Positions 12,278-24,008 of a stretch of DNA of 64,000 nucleotides are shown in pieces. The stretch spans positions 3,678 to 67,677 of the forward strand of contig JAKUCV010002060.1 in assembly GCA_028386065.3 (NCBI GenBank), given 5' to 3'. Within the stretch, counting starts at the first letter, position 1; every line of letters starts with the position of its first letter. Below the pieces are notes generated by a model. It did no database searches. It saw nothing but the letters and a program-made list of their open reading frames with translations, and was not told the origin of the DNA. This DNA comes from Turnera subulata (Eukaryota; Streptophyta; Magnoliopsida; Malpighiales; Passifloraceae). The position numbers and the translations under genes were made by a program.

Positions 12278-12568
12278 TGTTAAGAGATTGTGGTTATTTC
12301 TCACAATCAATCAAGCACTCAACGATAAAGAAAAGAAATAAACACAAGGATTTAACGAGGTTCGGCCATTGATGCCTACGTCCTCGGACAAGAACAGAGA
12401 GAGTTTCTCCACTATGATGAATTATAGTACAATACAGAACCTGTTTACATTCTCTGTATGTAAACCTGCACTTTCGGCAACTTAATAGTTGAGCCCTAAC
12501 TAATAACAAGTCTACAAGCCCAATCCATAAACTAGGTCTACTAAAATTCAAGGCAACAAAAAACAACA
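12278..12568 (-). repeat. 5' LTR of the Copia element
   Basis: This is the 291-bp partner of 8095-8385, preceded by the primer binding site and followed by target duplication GATAT at 12569-12573. For the minus-strand element it is the upstream LTR and would carry the promoter. Confidence 0.9.
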
Positions 12569-13099
12569 GATATAATAACATCGCACACGATTAAATGCAA
12601 TAATCACAGTGGTCCTCTTTTGTTCAATGATCTTCCATTTAACATCGCGTGTTAACGTTTTCATTTTGATTTAGAACAACTTAAATTTACTTTATCTGAA
12701 TAAATTAATACACTGATATAATATATCTTTAATTTATTCCTTCACATTGCCAGCGACCATGGCCTGAATTAACCACGAGACAATTAGCAATGGTGTCTTT
12801 TACACATAACTAGGACCGAGTGAAAAAATTCCAGTAAATTAGTTCCATTTTTAAGGTTAAGAAAAAAAGAAGTACCAGTTTTTACTACTACGGTCACCTT
12901 TTTCTTCCCAGATTTCACGCATGATCGAACGTTCCATATTTCATGACCTTTTACAATATTGGTCCGTCCTGAAGAAGAGACTACACCGCTATTTTTTCTT
13001 TGGGTCGACATTTCGCATCAACATTTAATTGACTCGTACGTTTGATCCCAGCCCTAATTAATGTTACGTACATTTGAGTAAATAATTGAGATATTTTCG

Positions 13100-13326
13100 G
13101 TTAGTATAGTACCTTTCTAAGTCGTGGCTTATCCTCCAACCACTCAAGAAATAAACCAAAATAGAAGCATTGCTGTTTCTTAGTCAACGGATATTGTTAT
13201 ATAGTATTCCAAAGTAAAGAAAAACATTGTTATATGGTAGAACTTAAAGAAGCCAACCTCAAGAAAGAAGAAGAAAGAGAGCAGGGCGCGAGCATTATCT
13301 CTTCACTTTCTTGACAGTGGTGGCCG
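13100..13326 (+). promoter_or_regulatory. Promoter and leader exon of BAHD gene 2
   Basis: This is one of three near-identical copies of a promoter module (others at 6840-7057 and 16410-16638). It has a TATA-like TTGTTATATAG at 13194-13204, then the TCTCTTCACTTTCTTGAC leader segment and a splice donor at 13326/13327. Conservation across copies supports a promoter role; the transcription start is not determined. Confidence 0.55.
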
Positions 13327-14465
13327 GTATGTTAATATTTCTGGTCTCTCATTTCACTTTAATTTGCTAGCTGAGGGCTGAAGTTTGAAAGTTGTTGGTC
13401 TATTTAGGTAGACAAAAGTCACGCACTTAAGTGTGGGGTAAGTGGTCATTTTGTTAGGTTTTTGGTGTTGTATAGACAATAGAGTACTTGGTGCACATAT
13501 GTGGTTGGACAGTGATAATATATAGATGCGATTCTACTTGCATGAATAATAACAACAGTCTCTATTCGAGGTCCTTTTACCTTTTGTACTGATCACTTCC
13601 ATAAATATTGAATAAGATGCTTAAGCATTTATTGGAGAGTTCTTTTCCTTTGTTTTTCTTAAGAATAGCAGTTTGATTCATTAATTTTATGATGGAATCA
13701 AAAGATTAAGCATATATGTACTGTTTAATTTTTGGAGATCAAAATAAGTGACCAATTGCTAAAAAATCATGGGGAGTCTATTCTGTGGGTTTGTTAGGTG
13801 TGTTCTGGGTTCCATCCACTCTTCAAGGTTTTAATGCTGTGTTTGTCTTTATGTTGTTGGTCTATTTAAATGGAGAAAAGTCACGTACTTACGTGTGGGC
13901 TTCTTGAGGATTTGCACAATCCCCAAGCCTACACAGCGAGACACATACGGGTATGGCAATTGCATACGTTTGCAATTGTCGCTTCAAGTTCTTATATAGA
14001 AGTGTTTTGAGAAAAAAAAATTCTACACAAGTTTATATATATACTATTCTTAAACCCGACCCGACCCAAATAGTTGAGCTCAGGTTCAGGACCTGAAGAC
14101 CAAGCCGGGTTTTCAATCTTTTTTGGGTTATAACCTCCAAAAGCGGTAGGGTCATGGCAGGTTCTAAAAAGTATTTAGGTTTGATAATAAAACTTATACG
14201 GCACAATTTTTGTGTCAGCCTTTGAACTTTCTCAAAATGAAAGTTATTAACTTTTTTTAAAATATATTACCAGTTTGATCTTGTTAAACCACAGTTGGAC
14301 CTTTTAATCCTCGACTCGGTACTAAATCAGATAGATGACCAAGCCGGATCTGATAACCTTGATATGATTTAAGAGTGAATAGTAATAATATTTCGTTCTA
14401 CCTTTCACCACTATGCAACATTAACAGAAGTTTCTTTGTGTTTTTTTTTTTAATCAATAACGCAG
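13327..14465 (+). other. 5'-leader intron of BAHD gene 2
   Basis: Donor GGCCG|GTATGTT and acceptor ACGCAG|GTAAAACAG, 12 bases before the ATG. The length is about 1139 bp. The 5' part matches the gene 1 leader intron. A stretch near 14041-14130 is shared with 16890-16960. Confidence 0.6.
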
Positions 14466-14477
14466 GTAAAACAGAGG

Positions 14478-15857
14478 ATGAAAATCAACATAAAAGAGTC
14501 AACTATTGTGTGTCCCGCTAAAGAAACTCCCCAAAGGCGTCTTTGTTTCTCTAACTTGGACCTATTACAGACAAGATATCATCTCCCAACAGTATTGCTT
14601 TACGAGCCAAATGATTCTAATAATTCAAATATGTTTGATGCTCATGTACTGAAGGAAGCTTTGAGCAAAGTTCTTGTACCATTTTATCCTGCGGCTGGGA
14701 GATTGGCAAAAGATGAAAATGGGAGGATTGAAATAGACTGTAATGCAAAGGGAGTGCTATTTATAGAGGCCGAGACTGATTCTCCTACAAGTGATCTTGG
14801 CGACTTCATGCCTGGCCCCGAACTCTGTCAGCTTGTCCCAACAGTTGATGATTCAGACATCACTCTTTACCCACTTGTTCTTTTGCAGGTACGTACGTAC
14901 ATGTTTTTCCTCCAATGCTTTTTTTTTTTTTTAATCAAAGCAATGAATTTTACTTGTTACTGCTAACAGGTAACAAAATTCAGCTGTGGAGGAGTGTGTC
15001 TAGGATCAGCCATTAGTCATGCCCTGGTAGATGGTGAGGGAGCTCTCAATTTCATTAATTCATGGGCCAGCTTGGCACGAGGCCTTTCTTCTTGCAGCCC
15101 ACCATACGTAGATCGAACAATTCTTCGGGCCCGAGACCCACCAAGGCCCACATTTCACCATATCGAGTATGATCAGCCCCCTACCTTGAACATACCGGCC
15201 CCGGAGCCCAAGCCCACTTCAATGACAAACCTTAAAATCACACCCGAGCAGCTGAACACCTTGAGGTCTAAGGTAAACAACGCCAATGGCACCGAAACGT
15301 ATCATTATTCCACTTACCAAATTTTGACAGCACACATATGGCGTTGCGTGACCAAGGCTCGTGGGTTGCCTGGTGATCAAGCAACCAAGCTAAGCATAGC
15401 CACTAATGGTAGGTCAAGGTTGAACCCTCCACTTCCACCTGGCTACTTTGGGAATGTAATCTTCCATGCAATTCCACTTGCTTTGGCGGGTGATCTTGTA
15501 TCAGAATCTTTACTCCATACGGTGGAGAGAATCGACAGAGCCATAAGAAAGATGGATGACAATTACTTGAGATCCGCTATGGATCGACTGGAAGAAATTG
15601 GTGATCTTACAACAATCACGAGAGGCCCAAACACTTGTCGGAATCCAAACCTTAACGTTGTCAACTGGACGAGACTGCCCTTTTATGAAGCTGACTTTGG
15701 ATGGGGCAAACCATTGTTTTTACGGCCTACAAGGACCTTTGAAGGGACGGCCTATTTGTACTCAAGTCCAGCCAATGATAGGAGTTTCTTGTTGGCCATT
15801 TGCCTGGAGGCCGACCACGTACCATCTTTCGAAAATTTGTTCTATTCTGACATTTGA
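14478..15857 (+). CDS. BAHD acyltransferase, HCT-like (gene 2)
   Basis: Exons 14478-14888 and 14970-15857 with a phase-0 intron of only 81 bp give 432 residues. N-terminus MKINIKESTIV; catalytic HXXXD is H154-ALV-D158, and DFGWG is at 379-383, preceded by NWTRLP. The active-site context is ISHALVDGEG instead of the HHT(V/L)ADGQG of genes 1 and 3. The tandem histidine and the alanine before the aspartate are both changed, although the two catalytic residues remain. This suggests altered acceptor choice or relaxed constraint. The frame is open and the splice sites are normal, so it is treated as a gene. Same family and cellular location as gene 1. Confidence 0.87.
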
Positions 15858-16409
15858 TTTTCGGATTTCCAATTGGATGGATATCTATGTGCTCATTGGT
15901 ATTTTGAGACCCTTAATTTATCATCTGCATGTGTTTTTTTTTTTTTTTCTGATGCAACATCTGCATGTGTTTTGTGAAATGGCAACCCATTGATCTAACT
16001 CCAAAGCATAAATGGGTCTGCTTCGTGTCATTCAATTTCCATGGCTATATGCTTCCTTGTGTAGCAAGTCTTCCAATTTGTTGCATTTATTTAGGGTATT
16101 TGGGATTCTTATGTACTCGGGTATAGTATAATGCAACAGATGCAATTCTCATGTTTGGCTTTTCAAAATTTTTACACATGTTTCACGGGTCCTCATCATC
16201 TAAATTATTGATTACGAATTACCCTACTCATTATATATGGTTTTGTTCCGTACCTTATTATTGCTGGCATTATCGAGTCTCCTGTGGTAATGGGTGTGAC
16301 AGCATCAAGCAAACAAACTAACATTTCACATCAACATTCATAATTAACTCGTACGTATGGTCCCTGCCCTATGTTACATTGAGTAAATAATTGGGATATT
16401 TTTGGTTAA
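15858..16409. other. 3' flank of BAHD gene 2
   Basis: No gene seen. Contains the gene 2 3' UTR and the beginning of another repeat unit; 16350-16520 matches 13030-13205. Confidence 0.5.
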
Positions 16410-16638
16410 CACGTACCTTTCCAAGTCGTGGCTTGTCGTCCAACCACTCAAGAGAATAAAGCAAACAGAAGCTTTGCTGTTTTTTAGTTGATTGACGTTG
16501 TTATATAGTATTCCTAAAAAAGCAAGACATTGTTATATGGTAGAAATTAAACAGAGCCAACCTCGTGATGAAAGAAGAAGAAAGAGATCGCAGAGCGGAG
16601 CATTAATTATCTCTTCACTTTCTTGACCCTGGTGGCCG
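16410..16638 (+). promoter_or_regulatory. Second orphan BAHD promoter/leader module
   Basis: Copy of the gene 2 promoter module with TATA-like TTGTTATATAG at 16498-16508 and the GGCCG|GTATGTTAATATT donor at 16638/16639. No BAHD coding sequence follows before gene 3, whose own promoter and leader are different. The gene once attached has been lost, or the module is a distal alternative promoter of gene 3 (no evidence for the latter). Confidence 0.55.
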
Positions 16639-16639
16639 G

Positions 16640-18940
16640 TATGTTAATATTTTCTGGTCCCTTCACTTTCGTTTGCTAATGGTTATAAATCCTAGCCAAT
16701 TTTGCAATTGGATTTCAAAACATTAGACAGGAATTAGCATTAAAAAAAAAAAGCATAAGGCAGGAGTTTGGCTGAGGGCTGAAGTTTTAAAGTTGTCGGT
16801 GTCTTTAGTTAGACAAAATTCACGCACTTAAGAGTGGGCTTCTTTTTTTTTTTTTGAGAACCTAAGAGTGGGCTTCTTGGGAATTCTGCAATGTTTGTTA
16901 AACCCAACCTGACCCCGCCAGTTGAACATGGACAACCAAGACTCGAAGACCAAGCCGGGTTTTCAACACTTTTGGGTTGCGGCCTCACTGTAATAGCTTT
17001 GCTAGATTAAATTAATCAATCAAACAAAATGAATCATATTTCCTTTCCTATTCTAATTCCATGTATACGTCCAAAGCCTCAAGTCTAAGGAAAATGTCCA
17101 GTGCGATACGTTTAGTCATCTCTAGGTTGTCTAGGTTTAAATCTTGTGTTGAATACCCTAATTTTTTTTTTCCAATTTATATATATCTCTCATGCAGCTC
17201 GACATTGACATGGCCATGTGTTCGAAGTCACTTATGTCGCAATATAATGCTATTAGTGTCATATGAAAAAATTTTGTGGATTCTATATTATTTATTTCTC
17301 TCAGATATCCTAAATTGTGGATTCTATAAAATTTACCTTGTCGCACTAATCCATTGTGCCATGTGTCAAGTGGGATTGGGCAGATGGCTAGATCATTGTT
17401 TCGAGCTGCCTGGAGCATACAAATAGAAAAAAGAAAAACAAAACTCAAAAGTAAATAAAAAGGACAAAAAAAATTATGAGATATACAATAGGAAAAAATT
17501 GGAATAGATGTTTACCCATGAGTCGTTAAGTCTTTAATGTTCTTACCGGTGGAACTCTACTTACCAAAAGCTGGAAGCTGCATTAAAGTATGATAATGAT
17601 ATTTGAGAAATATGAGGAAGTTAATCCTTTTTAGTGGGAAATAGAAAGCAGAAAGATGGATTCGGTACACTCATGAGTGGAGAGTCTAGGACAGTACATC
17701 CATTTCTGTTGTGCTGTTAGCATCAGGGAATAAACGTTTGGTCCCCTATAATAGAAAGGAATAAATGTTTGCGTTATTAATTAGTCTCTTGTTACCCTTA
17801 CCAATAATGCAGAGGGCGTTTCCTTTTGTTCTTTGAAAAGTAAATAATGGAGAAGCTTTAAGGACTTCTCTCAATATACCTTCTGCATATTCATAACCCA
17901 ATTCTGGAATAAAAAGTGCACTCCATTTACTATCGCAATGTCTTGCTTCAAAATCATGCTTGTTGTTTAAAATTTTTATTGATTCCTGGTCTATGACTAA
18001 TGGAGCCAATTAAAGTGCTGCGTTGGGCACTGGCAGGCGGTCTATTTTTTATGAAGGGGGCTTCATGCTATCATGTCCATGTGACCGAGAATCTGACAGA
18101 AGGGGTAATGATATATAAACACCTATGATGCTTTTTTTGGACAAAAACAAAAAAGATAATAATGAAATAGACATATGTATAGTTGAGCTTAATAGGGTTG
18201 TCACATCTTTAATTACTCCAACGTCCAACCTTTTCGTTTCTCTAGCTTCTTAATTTTTCGGGTAGGTTTGATCCAGATCAGCTTATCAAGGGCTATAATT
18301 CCAGTACCCCCAACAACCACTCATTTTTGGTTGCCCCATCAGTTTTATCTTGAGTGATCTGGATCCGACTCGTCACGAACAAGATAGCAAAATAGATTTC
18401 CAGATAAAGGAAAAGAAATAGAGCATTAGTAGAAATTTTATGTCTGTGCCCCTAGAAGCATGGTCTATTGAAAGGGCCAAACGATTAAATTAAAAACATG
18501 TGCATACAGTACTATACGCGATTTTGCTACGACGTTCACGTTTTTTTTTCCCCCTTTCACTTTCTACGTACTTTTCAGTTTTCCCCACACCACAATATTC
18601 TCTCAAAAACACTTAATAGACTGTACTTATAGAGGCTCCTGTTGTTTTCATTGTAGGTTCCTGTAGTTTTCAGTCTGGAAAGTGCTAGGATTTGTTGTTA
18701 ATACCTCAGTAACTTCACTTTCAACCACTCCACTCCAAGAAGTAAAGACAAAGAGACTATAGCTTTCCTGGGTTATAATAATACGAAGGGAGGCAGCCCT
18801 AGGATCAATGGAGTAAACAAAAGAGAGCAGTACTGGAGCATCTGTTTGCTCTTTTTTCTCTCGGACACTCTCTTCTCAAGAGAAAAAACAATTGTTCACA
18901 AATCTTTGCAACTTACCCAACAGCAACTTTTCATTCTCCC
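16640..18940. other. Intergenic region between the orphan leader and BAHD gene 3
   Basis: Holds a remnant of leader-intron sequence to about 16980, then AT-rich sequence without recognisable genes. An 87-residue frame on the minus strand (17746-18009) has no family resemblance that I can see. The proximal promoter of gene 3 must lie in the last few hundred bases. Confidence 0.5.
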
Positions 18941-18950
18941 TGCTCTGAAG

Positions 18951-19423
18951 GTATAATATATAAATCCTTTGTCTCCATAGTTGGGGTTATTAAAATGTTC
19001 TTGTATCCCGAGTGTGTTGAAGTGGGGGTGAGGACTGAGGTTTTATACTGTTGGTCTATTTTGGTAGACATATTGGCCGGCCATGTGAATTGCCTAGGAT
19101 TGGAAATCAAAAAGAAGAAAAAACCTAGACCGTGAAAACGGCCTTGTCTAAAGTTTCATTTTGGGAGTGACTTTGTTTGCTATCTCTTAGTTTTAAATTT
19201 TAAGGCATTTGGTTTTTTTTCCTTAGTTTGTGAGCTTGTTTTTTCCCAAGCAGTTTGTGCTACTTGTCCTATATTAGGCTTTTAATTTCTAAATCTGCCA
19301 TAACATTTCGCTTGAGATTCTCTCTTCTATTAATTTTGACTGCTTTCAGCTCTTGATAATCATAATACATTCCTTTGTCTCTCAATTAAATAAAGAACAA
19401 AAAATGGTTTTGGAACACTGTAG
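18951..19423 (+). other. 5'-leader intron of BAHD gene 3
   Basis: Donor CTGAAG|GTATAATAT and acceptor CTGTAG|GTACGAG, 15 bases before the ATG. The length is 473 bp. The position matches the leader introns of genes 1 and 2. Confidence 0.55.
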
Positions 19424-19438
19424 GTACGAGAAGACGAT

Positions 19439-20971
19439 ATGAAGATCAACATCAAAGAATCAACAATTGTTCGTCCAGCAGAAGATACTCCCCATAAGCG
19501 CCTTTGGGTCTCTAACTTGGACCTAATTCATACAAAATATTTTCTCCCCACAGTGTATCTCTACGAACCAAGTAATTCCTCCAATCTGTTTGATGCTCAA
19601 GTACTTAAGGAAGCTTTGAGTAAAGTTCTTGTACCATTTTATCCTGCGGCTGGGAGATTGGCAAAAGATGAAAATAGCAGGTTTGAAATAGACTGTAATG
19701 CGAAGGGAGTGCTATTCATAGAGGCCGAAACTGATTCTCCTACAAGTGAACTAGGCGATTTCATGCCTAGCCCCGAACTTAGCCAACTTGTTCCAAGAGT
19801 TGATTCTTCTTCGGACATTTCTCTTCACCCACTTGTCCTCCTGCAGGTACATGTGTTTCTATCCAATGTCTCATAAACGAAATAATACACACAAAATGAT
19901 CACATGTTGTTGTTTAATAGTAGTGGTGTAGGGTTTAATGTTGATACCTTATTTAGGGAAAAATTATGAGTGAATTGTGATAAACTACATATCCTAACCT
20001 TATCTAACAAAATTAAATAGGTACAAATTAAGTAGCCATTTAATGTTGCACTAATGAAGCTTAGTTGTTTTTGCTTACAGATAACAAAATTCAGCTGTGG
20101 TGGAATGTGTTTAGGAGTAGGGTGGCATCATACGCTCGCAGATGGTCAGGGAGCTCTCAATTTCATCAACTCATGGGCCAGCCTAGCCCGCGGCCAATCC
20201 ATTTGCATCCCACCACACACAGATCGCACCATTCATAAAGCCCGAGACCCACCAAGGCCCACATTCCACCATATTGAATACGATCAACCCCCAACCTTGA
20301 ACACACCGGCCCAAGATCCAAAACCCACTTCGATGACAAACCTTAAGATCACACCCGACCAACTCAATACCTTGAAGTCCAAGGTAAACAACGTCAATGG
20401 CGGCGGCAACAAAGCTTGTTACTCCACTTATCAAATCCTGACCGCCTACATATGGCGCTGTGCCACCAAGGCTCGCGGGTTGTCCAATGATCAGGCAACT
20501 AGGTTAGGCCTAGCCGTTGATGGTCGGTCAAGATTGGATCCTCCACCTCCACCTGGCTACTTTGGCAATGTAATCTTCCATGCTTCGCCTTTAGCTTTGG
20601 TGGGTGATCTTGTATCAGAATCTTTATTGCATACGGTGGAAAGAATTGACAAAGCCATAAAGAAAATGGATGACAGTAATTACTTGCGATCAGCTATTGA
20701 TCGACTGGAAGAAATAGGTGATCTTACACCAATCTTGCGGGGTCCAAAAGTATGTAACACCCCGAATCTTACTGTTAATAGCTGGACGCGGCTGCCCTTT
20801 TATGAGGCTGATTTTGGATGGGGTAGACCATTGCTTTTGCGCCCTACGTATGCATGTGAAGGTAAGGGATACCTGTACTCAAGCACAGCCAATGATGGGA
20901 GTTTCTTGTTGGCCATTTCCTTGGAGACGGAACACATACCAGCTTTTGAAAAGCTGTTCTATGACATGTGA
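19439..20971 (+). CDS. BAHD acyltransferase, HCT-like (gene 3)
   Basis: Exons 19439-19846 and 20081-20971 with a phase-0 intron of 234 bp give 432 residues. It starts MKINIKESTIV. The catalytic HXXXD is H153-TLA-D157 in WHHTLADG, and DFGWG is at 380-384 after SWTRLP. It is very similar to genes 1 and 2 and belongs to the same subgroup, marked by (I/V)TKFSCGG at the second-exon start; the 45-59 kb subgroup has KTTFSCGG there. No lesion is visible. Predicted role: transfer of an acyl group, probably hydroxycinnamoyl, from CoA to an unknown alcohol or amine acceptor in the cytosol. The acceptor cannot be assigned from sequence. Confidence 0.9.
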
Positions 20972-22103
20972 TGATGATTTCGGGTGGAATTGATATCCAG
21001 GCCACGTTTTACCTAGCAGAATGTACTTATGCTGTTGGTTACTCTTTTCTATTCTTCGTACGTATATCACCAATTGGTGTAAACTTTACATGAATCTTTG
21101 TGTTCCACCAATGGGTGTAAATGGTCTGTTTCCTGCATTGTGCCTTTTCATGGAGAATCCGGCGAAGCTCATGTAGATGGTGGGGCACTTCCAGAACTCA
21201 CAGGTCGATTGTAACTTTGTCAGGTCAAGTTTAATTTGTTGATGTTTTCCTCCAAACTGTTTTTGTTTGGGTTACGTGATTTCTGATGAGGTGTCCTTGT
21301 ATTAAAGCTTTTTCTCAGTCACTTCTTCATGACTGGTGTTATATTCTGTTGATTTACAGTTAATGAAATGCAACTCGATTAATTAGCATAAAAAATGATT
21401 TTCTCCTTCTTTGAAATTAAATGAATGCATCGTTTAATGAATTTACAGGGGGCATGATCAAGTACCCCAAGTCCAAATAATTAATGTTGCCAGAGTTTAT
21501 ATTATTTTTAGATAAATTCATTTATATATATATATGTATATCCCAATTTTATATCATGCTATGTAGAAAAGTAAGGACACTGACAGTTTTTCATAAAAAC
21601 AGAAGTTTGCGCAGCTAAACAGTCCACATTGAAAATTGAACTGGAAAATTTTTGGACTGATGGGTTCATATCATAGCAATTACAAAAACAATCATCCTTT
21701 AGGAAAAAGCATACAGGATCGATATATAACTTTTGTGGGTCACAATTACCTTTCCTTCAACAACTTAGTGAGGGATGATAAAAAAAGCAACAACTTAGCG
21801 ATGAAGTTCTTTGGTCTAAAAAAAATTGAAGAAAGAAAACCTTAGAAATGAAGTACTAGCTTTTCGGTCCCACGTAACTTTGGCGAATCCAATGTTAAGT
21901 TGCCAAGTGACTTCCCACTTGACTAAACAACGACCAGAACAGCAAGTCAACTAGCTAGTGTTCTGCTTTCCTTATAACAACTTCTTTATTAACTGATCGC
22001 GGGGTAGTAGCTGTGAGTGGAAAACATCAATCAACGATCTTGCCTTACAATAGCAATACAGATTTCAAACTTTACTCCTTACCTCTGGAGGGTTCCCGAT
22101 CGG
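20972..22103. other. Intergenic region between the BAHD array and the DUF4283/MIF4G array
   Basis: AT-rich sequence with a short TA-rich run near 21522-21540. No gene recognised. The promoter of the next gene must lie in the right part. Confidence 0.5.
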
Positions 22104-24008
22104 ATGGCCAACCCTGAAGCGCAAGCACTGAATGATGAAATCACAGGAGTCACGAAGGAAGAGACAGGACAGGTATTATTGGTGGGTAAGGTATTAACTG
22201 AAAGGTCCATCAATGTGGCGGAAGTCAAAACTGTTATGGATGAGTTTTTGAACCTAATCAGCAAAGTTGAGGTAAAAAACCTTAGAGACAATACTTTTCT
22301 GTTTAGTTTTGAGGTGGAAGCTGACAGGAGAAGGGTTTTGAATGGATCCCCTTGGTCCATTTTTGAGACTCCAATCGTCTTCAAAGAGTGGCCCCGTGAT
22401 GAAGCTTTGGAGGGAGAAGAATTGGAAAAAGCTTCCTTCTGGACCCAGATGGATAGCCTGGAAAATAGACTTGAAAGGACCGGGTTGGGTGCCTATGAAA
22501 GAACTCGAGCCAAGCAGAGCGCAAACCCAGAGGTTTCTTGTGCAGGAGAAGGGACAAGTAGAGTTATGGGACAGAACAGAAGGAAAGCAAAGGAACACAT
22601 GGTAGATAGCATTAGGTAATATAACTGGCGAACTTCTTCTCCTTGTTAGCAATTGCAAATTTGAGTTTTGCACAAATTAACTGCCTTAGAGATCCTATTT
22701 AATTTTGTTATAATCCGAAAATTTTTGTGTGATCCTGAATGGAGTTATAATCATTTTTTTTTGGTTGAGTGCTAGTTGTTCTTGTGCCATGATAAGAAAT
22801 GAAACCTGTATTGTCAGTGGTGAATAGGTAATCAGTAGAAATTTTTGCAGGCATTAATTCTAATTTAGACATACATTATGGAGTGCTAATGTTAGGCTAA
22901 AGTTTAGGTTTTCTATGTTTCTGGATGTGCAGGATGCTTAACAAGCTTACCCGCCAGAGGATTGATCCTCTCAAGGTTCAACTAATTGCATCTACCATCA
23001 CATCGGCTAATATATTAAAGGTTGTTCTATCTATTTTGCCACTTAATTAATCTAGTTAATATTAGTGCAGCTGGTTCTTCAACTTATCCTTGTAATTCTA
23101 TGCTCTGCAGACAGTGGTGTCAGTTATACATGAGAAGGCCATTCTTGAACCTGCAGTTTGTTCTTCATATGCACAATTGTGTTGGGACCTTCACTTAATT
23201 CTCCCCTCCTTCCCATCAGAAGATGGACCTGGAGATAGAGAAATCACCCTCAAGCGAGTCCTTTTAAACATATGCCAAATGACGTTTGAAAGTTCTGATG
23301 AATTGATGGCAGAAGTTAGGCAGGTGACAGCTCCAGAGCAAGAACTGGAGCCTAAACCAAAAGAAAAAACTGTAGAGGAAGAACTCGAGCGTAGGCGAAA
23401 GGAAAAAACTGTGAAGCTGCGTATCCTTGGAAACATTCGTTTCATTGGAGAACTTGTGAAGCAGAGGATGGTCCCTGAAAGGATTATGCATTTTATTATC
23501 CGCGTCAGCACCAAAACTCTCAGTAATCAGTCTTTATGTCATTAAATTTTTTTATGATGTCTTTCATGCTAACTTGTGATGTCAAATATATACGTGCAGG
23601 AGCTCTTAGGACCTGACACCAATGTTTCTCCTCCCGAGGAAAAGATTGAAGGTTTGTGTGTTCTCTTTGACACCGTTGGCCAGCTGGAGGTTGCATCGGG
23701 CCCTAAGATACGAAGTATAAATGATGTGTATTTCAGTCGACTGGAGGCATTCTTGACAAATCCTCATCTTGCTCCAAGGTTGAAGTTCATGATCCGGGAA
23801 CTCCTTGTTCTACGGGCAAACAACTGGGTTCCCAATAGTCACAAGGTAAGAGTAAGACATTCGTGGTAAAAATCAGTTTCAGTATGGTACACAGAATTGT
23901 TGTTAAATTTATATGTGGATACTCAATACTTTTTATCATATCAAATCATCCATGTAGGTGACAGAGAGCATCGTTCAATTGGATTCAAGACGTGGAAAAG
24001 AATCTTGA
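22104..24008 (+). CDS. DUF4283-MIF4G chimeric protein, copy I (eIFiso4G-like)
   Basis: Five exons, 22104-22615, 22933-23020, 23111-23503, 23600-23845 and 23958-24008, total 1290 nt and join in frame to 429 residues. Residues about 1-115 resemble a shortened DUF4283 domain (VLLVGKVLTERSIN, FLFSFE, FKEWP), which normally occurs in plant LINE ORF1-like proteins. From about residue 171 the protein is the MIF4G domain of eIFiso4G (MLNKLTRQRIDPLKVQL, then the RVLLNICQ, LGNIRFIGEL and NDVYFSRLE segments), the eIF4A/eIF3-binding scaffold region. The eIF4E-binding N-terminus and MA3 domain of full-length eIFiso4G are absent. The protein ends with a private tail (VTESIVQ...). An upstream in-frame ATG at 22017 is possible; 22104 is preferred because the copy family shows no leader extension. 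Confidence 0.8.

Larger units (their letters stand above)
8095..12568 (-). mobile_element. Ty1/Copia-type LTR retrotransposon, degenerate
   Basis: The element is 4474 bp with two 291-bp LTRs, both starting TGTTAAGAG and ending CAACA, and perfect 5-bp target duplications GATAT (8090-8094 and 12569-12573). Domain order on the minus strand is gag, zinc knuckle, protease, integrase, reverse transcriptase, RNase H, which is the Copia order. It sits inside a duplicated BAHD 3' flank. By eye the LTRs differ at about 14 positions, so the insertion is not recent. Coding regions are broken (see gag and pol entries), so the copy cannot be autonomous. Confidence 0.95.

Noticed and set aside
17746..18009. 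87-residue minus-strand frame in the BAHD intergenic region
   Set aside because: No start context, family match or splice partners; kept only as a note.
22079..22673. Two overlapping minus-strand frames opposite DUF4283-MIF4G copy I
   Set aside because: They are antisense shadows; the plus-strand frame has domain matches and splice continuity.
23191..23514. Minus-strand frames opposite a MIF4G exon
   Set aside because: The plus strand encodes clear eIFiso4G sequence; the antisense frames are Ser/Phe-rich by-products.
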